Shown here piece after piece: positions 43,954 to 54,376 of a stretch of 64,000 nucleotides of DNA. Origin of the DNA: Agriotes lineatus (lineage: Eukaryota; Arthropoda; Insecta; Coleoptera; Elateridae). The position numbers and the translations under genes were made by a program. The stretch spans positions 104,121 to 168,120 of the forward strand of contig CALNHX010002778.1 in assembly GCA_940337035.1 (NCBI GenBank), written 5' to 3'. Below the pieces are notes generated by a model. That model was not told where the DNA came from. It saw only the letters and a program-made list of their open reading frames with translations, and did not search any database. How positions within the stretch are numbered: position 1 is the stretch's first letter; every line of letters begins with the position of its first letter.

Positions 43954-43984
43954 CGTTGGAATTACTTTTCTTTGTGGTATTCAT
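43954..43984 (-). CDS. Host gene, exon 1 (start of coding)
   Basis: ATG at 43984-43982 with A at -3, encoding MNTTKKSNSN plus one base, then donor GTGAGT. A 185-bp intron separates it from exon 2. The start is chosen as the first ATG of the open frame next to a good donor; a longer 5' exon is not excluded. Confidence 0.6.
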
Positions 43985-44165
43985 ATTAACCCCAAATATT
44001 TGAATTAAATAAGAATTAGTATCTAGCAATCAATGTTACTAAGATTTTCTGCACACAGCAACAAGCCAAAGCGCGTAAAATAAAACACGATCTGCACCTG
44101 CAGACAGGAATTGGGCAAGTCAACGATCAGTACCGAGTAGTTCCGAATGGAATTTAGGAAGGGAA

Positions 44166-44173
44166 GGCGGGAA
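44166..44173. promoter_or_regulatory. Possible E2F-type site in the host promoter
   Basis: GGCGGGAA (TTCCCGCC on the minus strand) lies about 180 bp upstream of the putative ATG. It matches the E2F consensus, often found in cell-cycle gene promoters. A single 8-bp match is weak. Confidence 0.3.
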
Positions 44174-44914
44174 TTTTAAACTTTCAAATGCAAGACATTG
44201 CTTTTAATTTATTAAGAAATATATAATAGGATACATACTTCAGTAAATAAAGAATTTCCAAACCTAAATCTTCACATTTTCAATTATGTTACAATTTTTA
44301 ACAGATATTATTTGTTATTCTTAACAATACAATCACCTTGTTTTAAAAATTATAGTGAATACATATGTATTATGCCATTCTTCTTGGGAATATAGAATAA
44401 AAATATGATTCAGTGGCGACTCGTGGTAATTGTATTTAGAGGGCTCTTAATTTTTAACAATTACTAAGCAAAAAATTATTATTATGACTCACTTACATTC
44501 CGGCGATGTCTTAATCCAAATATAGCAATGATTTTTAATTTTAACCTTCCAAAGATACCGTGGTGTAGCACAGACCCCAGTACTTTTATAAATTGCTTTA
44601 AAAAAATAACGAATATTATGGCGCTCTCTCGCGTAATTTCAAGTTATGATGTCTACCAACAGTAACTTATGCCAGCACAACCAAAATTTATGTAGTAGAC
44701 GTTGTGCAAGTGTGCAACGAGTTAAAGTGCGTTAGGAGTGTGCCTGACACCAGTGTATCTTTCGCGTAATTTTTGTATCCATTGATAGTATCCTTAGGAT
44801 ACATTGTTTTCGAGTTTTTAAGATTTTTGTAAGTAATTTGATCAGCTTAAATGTTTAAATGGAAAACGACCTTTTTTGATGAAACTACCATTATTTCCAA
44901 ATTTCCATTTTATT
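44174..44914. other. 5' flank of the host gene
   Basis: AT-rich with no clear ORF. CAGTGGCGACTCGTGG at about 44413 resembles a hAT terminal repeat, but no partner end was found. Confidence 0.35.
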
Positions 44915-45190
44915 TAGTAGAAAGATTCGTGAAGCCATTGAGATTTACAAACACCATAATAATCTCAATCGAGACGAAGTCACTTGCCTATAAATTCTAG
45001 CCTTTCTCTTCCAATCGTTAGAAGAGTTTCGTCTCTGGCGTGGTTTACATGTTGAGTTACTATGCTCTTTTGCTTTTCCTCCTGATGAAGCCCCTTACGA
45101 AAGTCGGCGAAACGTTGTGTTCTTGGACCTCAATAAATACACGGTCCAATCTCGAAAGGCGTTTGTTACTTAATGACAATGGCCGTGAAA
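44915..45190 (+). mobile_element. Penelope-like element 3' fragment
   Basis: The plus-strand frame RKIREAIEIYKHHNNLNRDE at about 44917 matches the C-terminus of the GIY-YIG endonuclease of Penelope-like elements. It is followed by a terminal-repeat-like segment (45026-45185) containing CTGATGAAGCCCC...GGCGAAACGTTG, which recurs at 59098. The CTGATGA/GAAAC pair resembles the hammerhead ribozyme core known in Penelope-like terminal repeats. Reverse transcriptase absent. Confidence 0.6.
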
Positions 45191-45705
45191 GCCTCCAAAA
45201 TCAACTACGTTTAATTTTGTATTTTTGCGATAATACTTTCTTTCGAATAAAAATGTATAAGAAATTCCGTGTTGTATTTGTAGAATCCAATCAGGTTATA
45301 TAAGTAACTACGCTACTAAGTTTCTTTGCACACATACAATTTTAAGTTTTCGTGTTTGGAACTCCATAACAATCTTTTAAAGGGGGTCTAGTAGACCCCA
45401 CAGTGTCTTTTATTTACATAAAAATAAGGGTGTCCTGATAAGTTTAATAATCGAAATGAAAACATCATATGAATAGAACAAAATTATTCAAACAATAGAA
45501 AATGTACTATGGTTACAAAAGAAAACTACTAAGACAGGGTTTTTTTAGCATTGCGAATCTGAAGTTTTAATTGGCAACTGAGATGTGAATAAATTTAAAA
45601 TTATGTCAAAATGTCACTGTCAAGCATCCCTAGAGTAAGTCTAGTTTCAATAGCTAGTATCATTTCTTGATTAGAAAATTATATAACTATGCGGCAAATT
45701 GCACA
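45191..45705. other. Spacer, nothing recognised
   Basis: AT-rich sequence between the Penelope-like piece and SINE copy 3. Confidence 0.3.
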
Positions 45706-45854
45706 TTTATCTCGTTGTATGTATTTTTGTATGTATTATCTGTAACCTCATTTACCTTGCGGTGTAGATAGATTAGATTAGATTAGATTTCACGACTGCC
45801 TTTTGCTGGCATGCGCACGTCAGCCCTTAGGGCTTTTTGTACTGTCGGGAGTTT

Positions 45855-48800
45855 TCAAGTTAGCAAGCCGACATCCGTATCTTTTACTAGACTTGCAATG
45901 TCCCCTACTAGCTTGCGGTTGTCAATAGAGTTAAGGCTCCAATCGAGTTGATGTCTTTTACGCTCTAATGCTGGGCATTCAAAGAGGATATGATAGGCTG
46001 TTTCATCATCCTCTTGGCATAGTCTTCAAACAGGTTCATCTCTATAGATATTGATCCTGTGCATAAATTCTCTGAATGCTCCAGTGCCTGTTAGTAGACT
46101 GACTACTTGCTTGATTCGAGTTCTGTTCAGTCTCAACAGGGTTTTGGTGGTATGTGGATTCGGAGTTTTTAGCAATCTTTTGCAGTGTGTTGCTTGATTG
46201 TAGTTTCTCCACCTTAGTTGGTGTGCGGTATTGACCCATTCATTAATGGCTGAGAGGGCTTGGTTTTTCTGAATGCTTAGACCAGGTTCTGGACCGGTCA
46301 TTGTATTACGGGCTGCTTCTTTTGCGAGCTTGTCCGCCTTTTCGTTTCCTTCAATACCTTGGTGACCTGGGATCCAGCATAATTTTACTGTATTTCCCTG
46401 GCTTAAAGTTTGAAGTTTGGATTTGCATTCCTTGACCAGTCTCGATGAAGTACTGAAAGCGTTTAGCTCTTTCAGTGCTGCCTGACTGTCTGAGAGAATG
46501 TGTATGTCTCGATTGAGCAGCTTCTTTTCTATGCTGATGTTTGCGCATACGTTAATAGCTTGTACTTCAGCCTGAAAGATGTTACAAAACTTTCCTAGAC
46601 TGACTTTCTCGTTGGTTCTAGGATTGGTACTGTACACACCGGAACCTGTACCCCCTTCAAACTTAGATCCATCAGTGTAAAAAATGATGTTCTTATTTGT
46701 TGGAGTTGGTAGTTGGTCCGGATTCCAACTTGTGTGTACAGTAAAGTTCTTTTCAAAGTCATAGGCTTTGATTATAAGATCAGAACCCATTTCTAATAGT
46801 GGGTTGTTGATGTGTGACATGATCTTGCCATGTCCTAGATTATTAGCTGTGGTCATCCAGTGACCGGTACTTTGTAATCTGTAGGCTGCCATTCTGGCTT
46901 CACCTTCCAAGAAGATGTGCACAGGTGGCAGATTTGAAATAGCATTCAGTGCTTGTCCTGAGGTGCCTTTAAAAGCTCCAGTGATGCACCGATTAGCTAG
47001 ATATTGTATTCTGCTGATTTTGTGGATCGCAGTTGCTTGTTTTATTTTGGGCCACCAGGCGATTATTCCATATGAAATTATTGGTCGAACCATGGTTTTG
47101 TACAGCCAGAGGGTCAGTTCCGGTTTGAGCCCCCACGTACTACCTATGGCTCTTTTTCCAATAACTAATGTTTGTATGCACCTGGTGATTGTTTTGTCTA
47201 AGTGGGAGTTCCAAGTTAGTTTGGAATCGATGGTTAGACCTAAGTACTTAACCTCGTTCTCCCAGTTGACATTTGTCTCAAACAGTTTTATGTTCATTCT
47301 GTTTGTGATGTTCTTTCTACGAGTGAAAGCGACGAGAGTGGCTTTGCTGGGATTAATTCTAAGATTATTCTCTAGACACCACTCTTCGGTTATCTTTAGT
47401 GCTGATTTCATTACATTGTCTACGGTTCTTTGGTATTTACCTTGAATCAGTATAACAATGTCATCAGCGTATCCTTGAGTGTAGTAGCCTTTGTTATTGA
47501 GTTGGATCAGCAGCTCATCAACTGTGAGGCACCACAGGAGTGGAGAAAGAACTCCTCCCTGTGGACATCCCCTTGTCGCCTGCACTGTCTTTTCCTTGTC
47601 AAATAACTTGACTTTTACAACTCTGGTGTTGAGCATTGCCATAGTCCATCTTATCGTGGTGTTATCGATCTGATGGTTTGTCATTGCTCTTTCAATAGAG
47701 TGGTAGGAGGTGTTGTCAAAGGCACCTTCTATGTCTAGAAATGCTCCGACTGCGTACTCCTTGTACTCCAAGGTTCTCTCAATTTTCTCCACTAGTTGGT
47801 GTAGGGCGGTTTCACATGACTTCCCTGTTTGGTAAGCATGTTGATATTTGTGAATCGGGAGTGAAGTTACGGCTTCCTCCCTCCAGTATCTGTCTACTAA
47901 TCTTTCCAATGTTTTAAGGAGGAATGACGTTAGGCTGATAGGTCTGTAAGATTTAGCTTCTGCATAGCTGCTCTTACCAGGCTTAGGGATAAATACTACT
48001 TTAGTCACTCTCCAGGATTGGGGAATGTAACCCAAGGCAAGACTTGCTTGGAACATGTCTTTGAGTGGGTTCAGCAGTATATCTATCCCTTTCTGCAGCA
48101 TTACGGGTTGTATGCCGTCGTTTCCAGCAGATTTGAAAGGACTGAAGAGGCTAGTTGCCCATCTAATCCTTTCTTTGCTGACTATTCTCTTAGCTGTTTC
48201 CCAGTCTTCCTTCCTAGGGGTATGATTGGGTTCAGCCAGAGTAGGTTGTTCCACTGCTCCGGGTAGGTGAGTTTTTATCAAAAGAGATAAAGTCTCCTCT
48301 TCCGTTGTAGTGTATTCTCCGCTTTCTTTTTTAAGAGTGCCTACTGGGTTCATGGCTTGCTTTGAGATGATTTTGTGGAGTCTAGCTGTGGATCGCGTGG
48401 TCTCCACCTCCTGGCAAAACTTTTTCCAGGCTGCTATCTTAGCTGCCTTGATCTTTTTGCCATAGTCTGTGAGAGCCTTGTGATAGTTCTCCCAGTTATT
48501 TGTGGCTTTAGACCTGTTAAACAGACGTCTGACTTCTTGTCTGGTATTTTCTAGGTCTTTATTCCACCAATTTGTGTGTTTTTTGCTCTTTGCTGACTTG
48601 GGTCTATTAGAGGACAGCTACTCTGAAAGGAGTCAATCATGGCCTCTTTTAACCGGTCAGCATTTGAGTCTAAAACTACTTTATTGGGAGATCTGAACTT
48701 TAGGTGTTCTATCTTCTCTTGTAGTTTTTGTTTATATAGGTCCCAGTCTGTCTTTCTTGGGTTGTAGTAAACTCTTTGGCTTACTTCCCGTTGAGACAGT

Positions 48801-49447
48801 TCAAAGGTTATATAATTGTGGTCAGATAGTGATGGTTCGTCTGAAACTTGCCATTTATTCACTGATTGACTAATTCTCATTGTGATTATGGTAATATCTA
48901 TAACTTCATGTCTATTAGTGTTATAAAAGGTTGGAGTGTTACCTTTATTGACTACTACTAGATTGTTAGTTAAGATAAATTCTAAAAGTGACTCACCTCT
49001 TATGTTGCAGTTGGTGCTGCCCCAAATGGTGTGGTGCGAATTTGCTTCGCAGCCTAGGATGAGGTCTAGATCGTCTTGGGAGGCAGATGATACTAGGTTC
49101 TCTAGTTCCTCGCTAGGCGGTGGGTCCCTGGAATCGGATGGAAGGTATACGGAGCTTATAATGGCTTGGTCACAACCTTCATTGTTATTCCATTTTATTT
49201 TAATTGTGGTTATGTCTCTAGAACAGAATTCCATTAGTGATAAACAGTCTAGATTATTTCTTATAAGTATGCATGTTCTAGGACTTGCATGATTATAAAT
49301 AAGCTTACCTTTAGCACCCCCTAGCCCACGGACTTGTCCCTTAACTATCCATGGTTCTTGGATCAGTGCTAAATCGATGTCATCTGCTAGCAGCTTTCTG
49401 CTTAGATTTGCAGTGGCTGCTTTGCAGTGGTGGAGGTTAATTTGCAC
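45855..49447 (-). pseudogene. LINE ORF2: endonuclease, reverse transcriptase, RNase H (two lesions)
   Basis: Starts with QINLHHCKAATANL directly over the ORF1 stop; no ATG is at the junction. Endonuclease motifs: LALIQEPWIV, ISSVYLPSD, LGCEANSHHTIWGS, LSDHNYITF. A one-base shift near 48570 moves to the next frame. Reverse transcriptase: AGNDGIQPVML, YRPISLTSFLLK, GAFLDIEGAFDNTSY, GCPQGGVLSPLLW and catalytic YADDIVIL at about 47450. RNase H: FYTDGSKFEGGTGSG, IFQAEVQAI, LSDSQAALK, CWIPGHQGIEGNEKAD. A TGA at about 46028 replaces the first Cys of the C-terminal motif; the frame then continues (LCQEDDETAYHILFECP) to TGA at 45857-45855. Confidence 0.9.
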
Positions 49448-50528
49448 TACTGTCAGGTACTTCTTTCCTATCCTTGGAGCGGATAAGGAAAGTGACCTTG
49501 TTGAGGCCTAGGTGCGCTACACAGTTGATGGATGTTAGTGCTTGTTTTGCCCTGTCATCTATCATTGCTGCGAACGTTCTACCGCCATCTTCTAGTGGAG
49601 TGACGTTGAGTATTCTCCAGGTATCGGTCTGGAGGTCTGCCTTCCGTTTGTTCTGTTTTCCGATCAAACGGAGAATTACCTCGGGTTTCTGTTTGTCGTA
49701 CCACTTGGGGACGTTAAACACTACTCGGACGGAATTAATAACTTTTGCCCTCTCTTTTACCTCCAGCTTGGCATTGGTCCACGGGTGCAGCTTAGGTACT
49801 TGCTCACTTAACCAGTGTTTTGTGAGTTCGTCCTTGCACGCAACCACGTATGTACCAGCTTCGAGATAGTGGCTGGTAAAGAGAGGTGTGTTCTCTTCTT
49901 CTTCCATCTGGAAGATGAGATTTATCAGACTGTCTCTGACTAGGTCACCTTGTTCTTTTGTCAGTTTGACGTCTGCATATGCAGCAGGGTAGATGGCCAT
50001 CTTCACCGTAGTGGCTGCCTCAGCAAAATCAAGCTTGCTGGTGCCTGCCTTTGGTGAGGTCGGCTTGTCTACTGTCTGCCTGGGCCTCTTTTTGGCGTTT
50101 ACCGGGGAGGGAGTGGCTTCGTCAGAGCGTTGCCTCTTTTGTCCCTGGTTGGTTGCAGTTTTTTCCGATTTCGAAGCTGGGTCTGCTGCCCTCTTCTCCA
50201 TCTTCTGCTTTCTTTTAAAGTTTGGGTCGTACTTAATGCCTTTGGCTTCGCAGGCTCGCTTGGCGCGTTCTCTGCGTTCCTTGGCTGTAAGTTGGACCTT
50301 TTTGAGGGACACTTTGCCTAGTTGATCGGCTATGTCCGCTCCGGTTGCGGCCTTTTTCTGCTCGGAAGACTGTCCTTGACTGGAAGTCTGGACTGTCAAC
50401 TCTGCAGTAGAGGCACACTGTTCCATTTTTGTCTCGGTCACCGAAGTCTGGGCATCAGTGATCGGAAGCGGTGATGACTCCATCAGTGTGTCGTCTTCAC
50501 CCTGTGAAAAAGCAGTTGTTAAATCCAT
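49437..50528 (-). CDS. LINE ORF1 (DUF4780-like)
   Basis: An intact 363-codon frame, MDLTTAFSQGEDDTLMESS. The N-terminal half is acidic then basic (KERRERAKRACEAKG, RKQKMEKRA), probably nucleic-acid binding. The C-terminal half (AAYADVKLTKEQGDLVRDSL, GTYVVACKDELTKHWLSEQV, VRVVFNVPKWYDKQKPEVI) resembles DUF4780 domains of insect LINE ORF1 proteins. No zinc knuckle. It overlaps the ORF2 start by 11 nt. It would package element RNA. Confidence 0.82.
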   Translation of the reverse strand: MDLTTAFSQGEDDTLMESSPLPITDAQTSVTETKMEQCASTAELTVQTSSQGQSSEQKKAATGADIADQLGKVSLKKVQLTAKERRERAKRACEAKGIKYDPNFKRKQKMEKRAADPASKSEKTATNQGQKRQRSDEATPSPVNAKKRPRQTVDKPTSPKAGTSKLDFAEAATTVKMAIYPAAYADVKLTKEQGDLVRDSLINLIFQMEEEENTPLFTSHYLEAGTYVVACKDELTKHWLSEQVPKLHPWTNAKLEVKERAKVINSVRVVFNVPKWYDKQKPEVILRLIGKQNKRKADLQTDTWRILNVTPLEDGGRTFAAMIDDRAKQALTSINCVAHLGLNKVTFLIRSKDRKEVPDSSAN

Positions 50529-51309
50529 ACAAGTGAGTATTTAATGCAACTGTAAGAGGTTTGGCTAAATACTTCTGGAGGGCGCCTGGTATCCAGAAGG
50601 CTCCGTTCATGACGCATATTATAAGCCCCTGCGCCTACACCTGCTGGTGCTCTGCTTTGCACGGGTCACATAACACATTCGAAAAGGGGATTTTGGAACC
50701 AGAAAGGCTGATCTTCTAGACAGCCATCCATCTCTTGAGCCTGGTCCCCCGCCGTGAGATTTAGGATTTTTTATTGAGGTTTTCTCCTCTTGGTCCGGGC
50801 GGTGAAGCCAAGACCCCCAGCACAGATATCTCCCGTAATACATGCCTACAGCAGAGATACCCATGTATGGTATAACGGCAATGGCGTGACCAGAGATTCG
50901 TCTTTGCCGGCATCGTTATCCCAAGTGCAGACCCTTAGCCACGACACGACAGCTGGGCTTGGGGGTGTAGAAGTTGGTCCTTTATGCGCTGGCATCTGGC
51001 GGTACAATGCTCAACTTGCCCCGGATTCGGGATACAGAGTTGGAGCGCGCCTTTGGTGCTTGCGCAGCAACCGTTGTGTGAGGTATGTGTCTTGGTGATA
51101 TGTTGACCTTGTTACTCGATCTCTTAGGTCTGTGGTTCTGAGTAGAGCACAGTTAATTTGATGTCCAATTGTGAATGGTCTCACCGAGCCCGATTCCAAT
51201 CGCCAAGGCTACGGAAAAAATTCCGACCCCCGCGGGATTCGAACCGAGGACTTGCTTAATGCAAGCCTGGCGCTTACTCAACTGCGCCACGCGGCTTCTT
51301 TATCTCGTT

Positions 51310-52037
51310 ATATAATTGTTTTATATGTAGCTTTTGATATTAAAATTTGATATGAGATATGACAGCTTTGAATTAATTACATGAGAGTGAAGGTCAGTTA
51401 TTTAACTGAATAAAATAATAAAAACGTACATATTACTAACAGTTCTAAAAGTTTTTGCGGCAATAGTACATAACTGGTAAAAAACAAAACACGACAATTT
51501 TCTTAATAATGGAAAACAAACAGAGCATGCATAACATCCACAAATCTATTGGTTTTCTTGTCAATGTCCACAGAAAAATGTCTTGAAGATTGCCATCTCC
51601 AACTTGATTTTGCTGGTTGGAACATACTAGGAGTTCTTTTATTTTAACCTTTTCGGATAACAATAGGCTTTTAAAATTTATGTTGAGTATACTTATACTA
51701 GTTATACGAGTACCTAACCCATGAAAAGTATCAAATCTGCAAAGGCCCCATTTCACTTCACATTGTTCTGCAAGCAGTTATACCGATAAAAATGAATCTA
51801 TTGCCAAAACAGTGCTAGCAGTTCCAACACCTTCATTTCCAATGTATAAGATTACACCACATTTGCTTATAGGAAACTGCTTTGACACTCACATTGCGTT
51901 GCATTCCGGGAGCACTGTCTGTAAAAAATCCCGTCAGTTTACTATGTTCTCGGCTACAGCGCCGTTAGTCATTCCATTACATTGAAACTGCTCACCTGAA
52001 TTCTACTGTTTCAGCGTTTTCTCCCATAATTGCTATA
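51310..52037. other. Unassigned sequence with one longer minus-strand frame
   Basis: A 103-codon minus-strand frame (51756-51445) is open and reads upstream to about 51900 with one stop (KWGLCRFDTFHGLG, NQVGDGNLQDIFLWTLTRKP). I do not recognise it; composition is not clearly coding. No element ends seen. Confidence 0.3.
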
Positions 52038-52039
52038 TA

Positions 52040-52741
52040 TAGGGTTTTTAAAAAATATGTTCGGCTATTTTATCTACTTATACATCTCATCAATACAATC
52101 AAGAAAGTCTTAATAAACATGGGTCCGGAAACCCTTCGTTTCCAAGATACAGAGTGTTACTTTAAAAAAAAAATCCCGGCCGCTCCTGGAATAAATAATT
52201 TAAATCTAAGTAGGCCAAAACATGATCCCTAATAGTATCAATAAACCTTAAGCGTTTCGCTAAAATCAGCTGATGGGTTTTTAAGATATTGGAGCATCTT
52301 AGTTTTTGTCTTAATAGATTCAGAGGCGTGCAAAAATATGCGCTATATTTTTTTATTGAAAACGAAGCAAGATACGAAAAAAATTCAAGAGACAAAAAAG
52401 GTGCATTTTTAGTTGCTTTATTAAAAAAATATATGAAAATTGCAAAAAATCTATGGAACGTTATTTTTTTGTGAAAACACCTAATCGACATGCCCCATGG
52501 ATCAACTGTAATATGTCCAAAAGATACCTCATAAACTTATAAACAAACTATAAAAATTTCATTAAAATCGCCCAAACCGTTTTTTAGATAATAATAAAAA
52601 ACGGATTTTAATTTAAACTTTAACACACTGTATCTCGAAAATTGAAGAATTTTCGGACCTATGTTTATTAGGATTTTTTTGCTGGGATCGATGAGATCTA
52701 TAAGTGGGTAAAATATCTGAATGTATTTTTTAAACACCCTG
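52040..52741. mobile_element. TA-flanked MITE, CAGGGTG family
   Basis: 702 bp with inverted ends about 125 bp long: left TAGGGTTTTTAAAAAATATG, right (reverse-complemented) CAGGGTGTTTAAAAAATACAT, continuing through TCTCATC, CCTAATAAACAT-like and GATACAGWGTGTTA. TA on both sides (52038-52039 and 52742-52743). Non-coding; the minus-strand frame inside (52491-52162) is chance. Confidence 0.75.
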
Positions 52742-52743
52742 TA

Positions 52744-53345
52744 CATTTTGGCCTTATTTTCGATCACTCTCATCAGCTGCTAGCCGCTCGGTGCATCGAT
52801 ACGAGCAAGTGTGTTAACACATAACTCATGTTCAGTGTTGAATTCAGACCGTTTCCTCCGGGGGGGGGGGGAGTTCTGGGGGTATTTTTTTTAAATTAAA
52901 ATATAAAGATACATATAGTGATTACTTAATTTACAGAAACAAAGCAGATATAAATGGCATTACTTATTTCCGCACAATCCACCCATACTTTTACATATTA
53001 AGCGGTATCCAATAGCTACCTCCGTCTCTCATTACTTAAACCTTCTTATATTATAACGGTGAAATTGATAATAAAATGTATTTGCAATTATACAACAGTT
53101 ACTTTTTTCTGATGCCATATCGGCCGTTGACGGCTGGGATAGTAGCGCCCCTTCGCCCCCAAGGAACAGCCGCCACTGGACTATAATTAGATTAACTGGT
53201 TTGAAATCACACTATACCAACTCAATAACAAACTTTGGCAGTGGCTAATATATTTTCTACGAAATCCGGCGGGCAGTTTTCTTATGGATTAGAGTCCGCT
53301 GCCCTAAATATTAAATAAAGTTTTGCATACGAGTTCGTATAAAAT
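52744..53345. other. Spacer with G run and hAT-like end
   Basis: A run of about 12 G lies at 52860-52871. AGCCGCCACTG at 53168-53178 (CAGTGGCGGCT reversed) resembles a hAT terminal repeat; the opposite end was not identified. Confidence 0.35.
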
Positions 53346-53349
53346 TATT

Positions 53350-54003
53350 GTTTTTTCCCAGCCGGTTAGAATAATAGGCATTGCTCACCTCATCTGAGGT
53401 AAGAAAGTTCGTTTTCTCACCTAGGTAGGAAAGTAAATGATGCCATTTTTATGAAGACACTGTACCGCATGTTAGCTGACTGCTGACGCGTGCTGATTCT
53501 GACAGCTGACATATTGATAGTTGACGGATAATTGACTTTATGACTTGTGTTACAGTCTGTTTACACGAGGAATTAGGAATGCATTCTGTGAGTGTTCACA
53601 TCCTTTTGATGCAGGTAAGTACGAAACCTTAAGTGGCCCTTCATTCGAAGGAATTAAATTAACATCTCGCGCATGCGTACTCACGACAGGAGAGGCTAAA
53701 AATCACCGTGCGCGCCCGCGCTTTATTTTTTAATCCAACCAAAACTGCTTTGACAGTTTGACCTCAGTGGACATAACCTCAAAAAGTATAAATAGTAAAG
53801 CGATTTTTTAACGACAAAATTTTTAAGTTTTTAGAGTTACTTATCAATAAAACTGCTTAGAAACATTTTGAGAACAGCATAAAATCGGAAAACATGCTGC
53901 ATGTTTTGCAGGATATTGTCACCTTTAACAACTTTAACAGTCTGTTGAATTATTTTTATAGTGTCAAATTTTGCTCCACTGAGACCGGCTGGGAAAAAAT
54001 AGT
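53350..54003. mobile_element. Probable MITE with CCCAGCCGG inverted ends
   Basis: TTTTTTCCCAGCCGGTT at about 53352-53368 and its complement ACCGGCTGGGAAAAAA at 53982-53997 face each other about 650 bp apart. Non-coding inside. A clear target duplication was not found. Confidence 0.45.
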
Positions 54004-54130
54004 ATTCAAACTTCGTTAAGAAACTGCTCTTGCATACCGAGCGCAAAGTTTATAAACCGAGCCGAAGGCGAGGTTTGTAATTGCGCAAGGTATGCAAGAC
54101 TGCACTTTCTTACCTTGGTTTGAAATATAC
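53998..54130. repeat. Short palindromic hairpin element
   Basis: About 130 bp that pairs with itself: AGTATTCAAAC, CTTGCATACC and GCGCAA on the left are repeated inverted on the right (GTTTGAAATATACT, GGTATGCAAG, TTGCGC). The centre is GAGCCGAAGGCGAGG. A miniature foldback element directly next to the MITE end above. Confidence 0.65.
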
Positions 54131-54376
54131 TATTACATTTATGAGTACATGCCTTGAAATGAAAGGTAGCGGATATGCTTTTCTCGTAAGCGTTAATTTT
54201 ACTTTAAAAATTTATTTTATATATTTAAGATAGAAGATATTAATATTGATCATTGTAAACAAAAAATTTTAGTATTAAAATCCAAGTAAATTTTACATTC
54301 GCCCTCATCTATCGTAAGCTATTTTTGGATAGTATCAACAATACCATATTTTTTTAATTGCAAAGGACTTTATTTT
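54131..54376. other. Spacer, nothing recognised
   Basis: AT-rich; leads into the pogo-like remnant. Confidence 0.3.

Larger units (their letters stand above)
4251..43984 (-). other. Putative host protein-coding gene with TE-filled introns
   Basis: Four exons on the minus strand join as 31+59+93+117 nt = 300 nt with no stop: the ATG is at 43984, and introns are 43953-43769 (185 bp), 43709-32594 (about 11.1 kb) and 32500-4368 (about 28.1 kb). Donors are GTGAGT, GTAAGG, GTGAGG and GTAAGT; every acceptor is a CAG with a pyrimidine tract of varying quality. The N-terminus is basic and rich in Lys, Asn, Ser and Pro, likely disordered. I do not recognise the family. A GGCGGGAA motif lies about 180 bp upstream of the ATG. 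Small exons I missed could lie in the long introns. The introns hold most of the transposons described here, which must be spliced out for the gene to work. Confidence 0.6.
45769..50963 (-). mobile_element. R1/I-type LINE with RNase H, full length, inside a SINE
   Basis: 5,195 bp flanked by GGTGTAGA (45761-45768 and 50964-50971). The 3' tail is a repeat of AATCT units (plus strand TAGATTAGATTAG). 5' UTR at 50529-50963, then ORF1 and ORF2. ORF2 has one frameshift and one late stop; otherwise the element is well preserved and among the youngest LINEs here. Confidence 0.92.
45717..51298 (-). mobile_element. tRNA-derived SINE, copy 3, split by a LINE
   Basis: The 3' tail lies at 45717-45768 and the head and body at 50972-51298, on the minus strand. 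Duplications TTTATCTCGTT flank the whole (45706-45716 and 51299-51309). Between them a 5.2-kb LINE is inserted with its own 8-bp duplication. Head: GAAGCCGCGTGGCGCAGTTG; B box: GGTTCGAATCC. Without the LINE it is about 380 bp, like copy 2. Confidence 0.88.

Noticed and set aside
45040..45303. 88-codon plus-strand ORF
   Set aside because: Runs through a Penelope-like terminal repeat and non-coding flank; frame not shared with the copy at 59035.
45769..45789. TTAGATTAGATTAG as telomeric repeat
   Set aside because: It is the 3' tail of a LINE (AATCT units) and does not match the TTAGG insect telomere repeat.
46915..47445. 176-codon plus-strand ORF
   Set aside because: Antisense shadow of the LINE reverse transcriptase.
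51240..51298. tRNA-like sequence with A and B boxes (also at 33560-33613 and 28048-28120)
   Set aside because: Part of a repeated 370-bp SINE with target duplications; not a separate functional tRNA gene.
52162..52491. 109-codon minus-strand ORF
   Set aside because: Lies wholly inside a non-coding MITE; chance frame.
52860..52872. G run as a G-quadruplex or assembly gap mark
   Set aside because: A single homopolymer run; not enough to claim structure or function.
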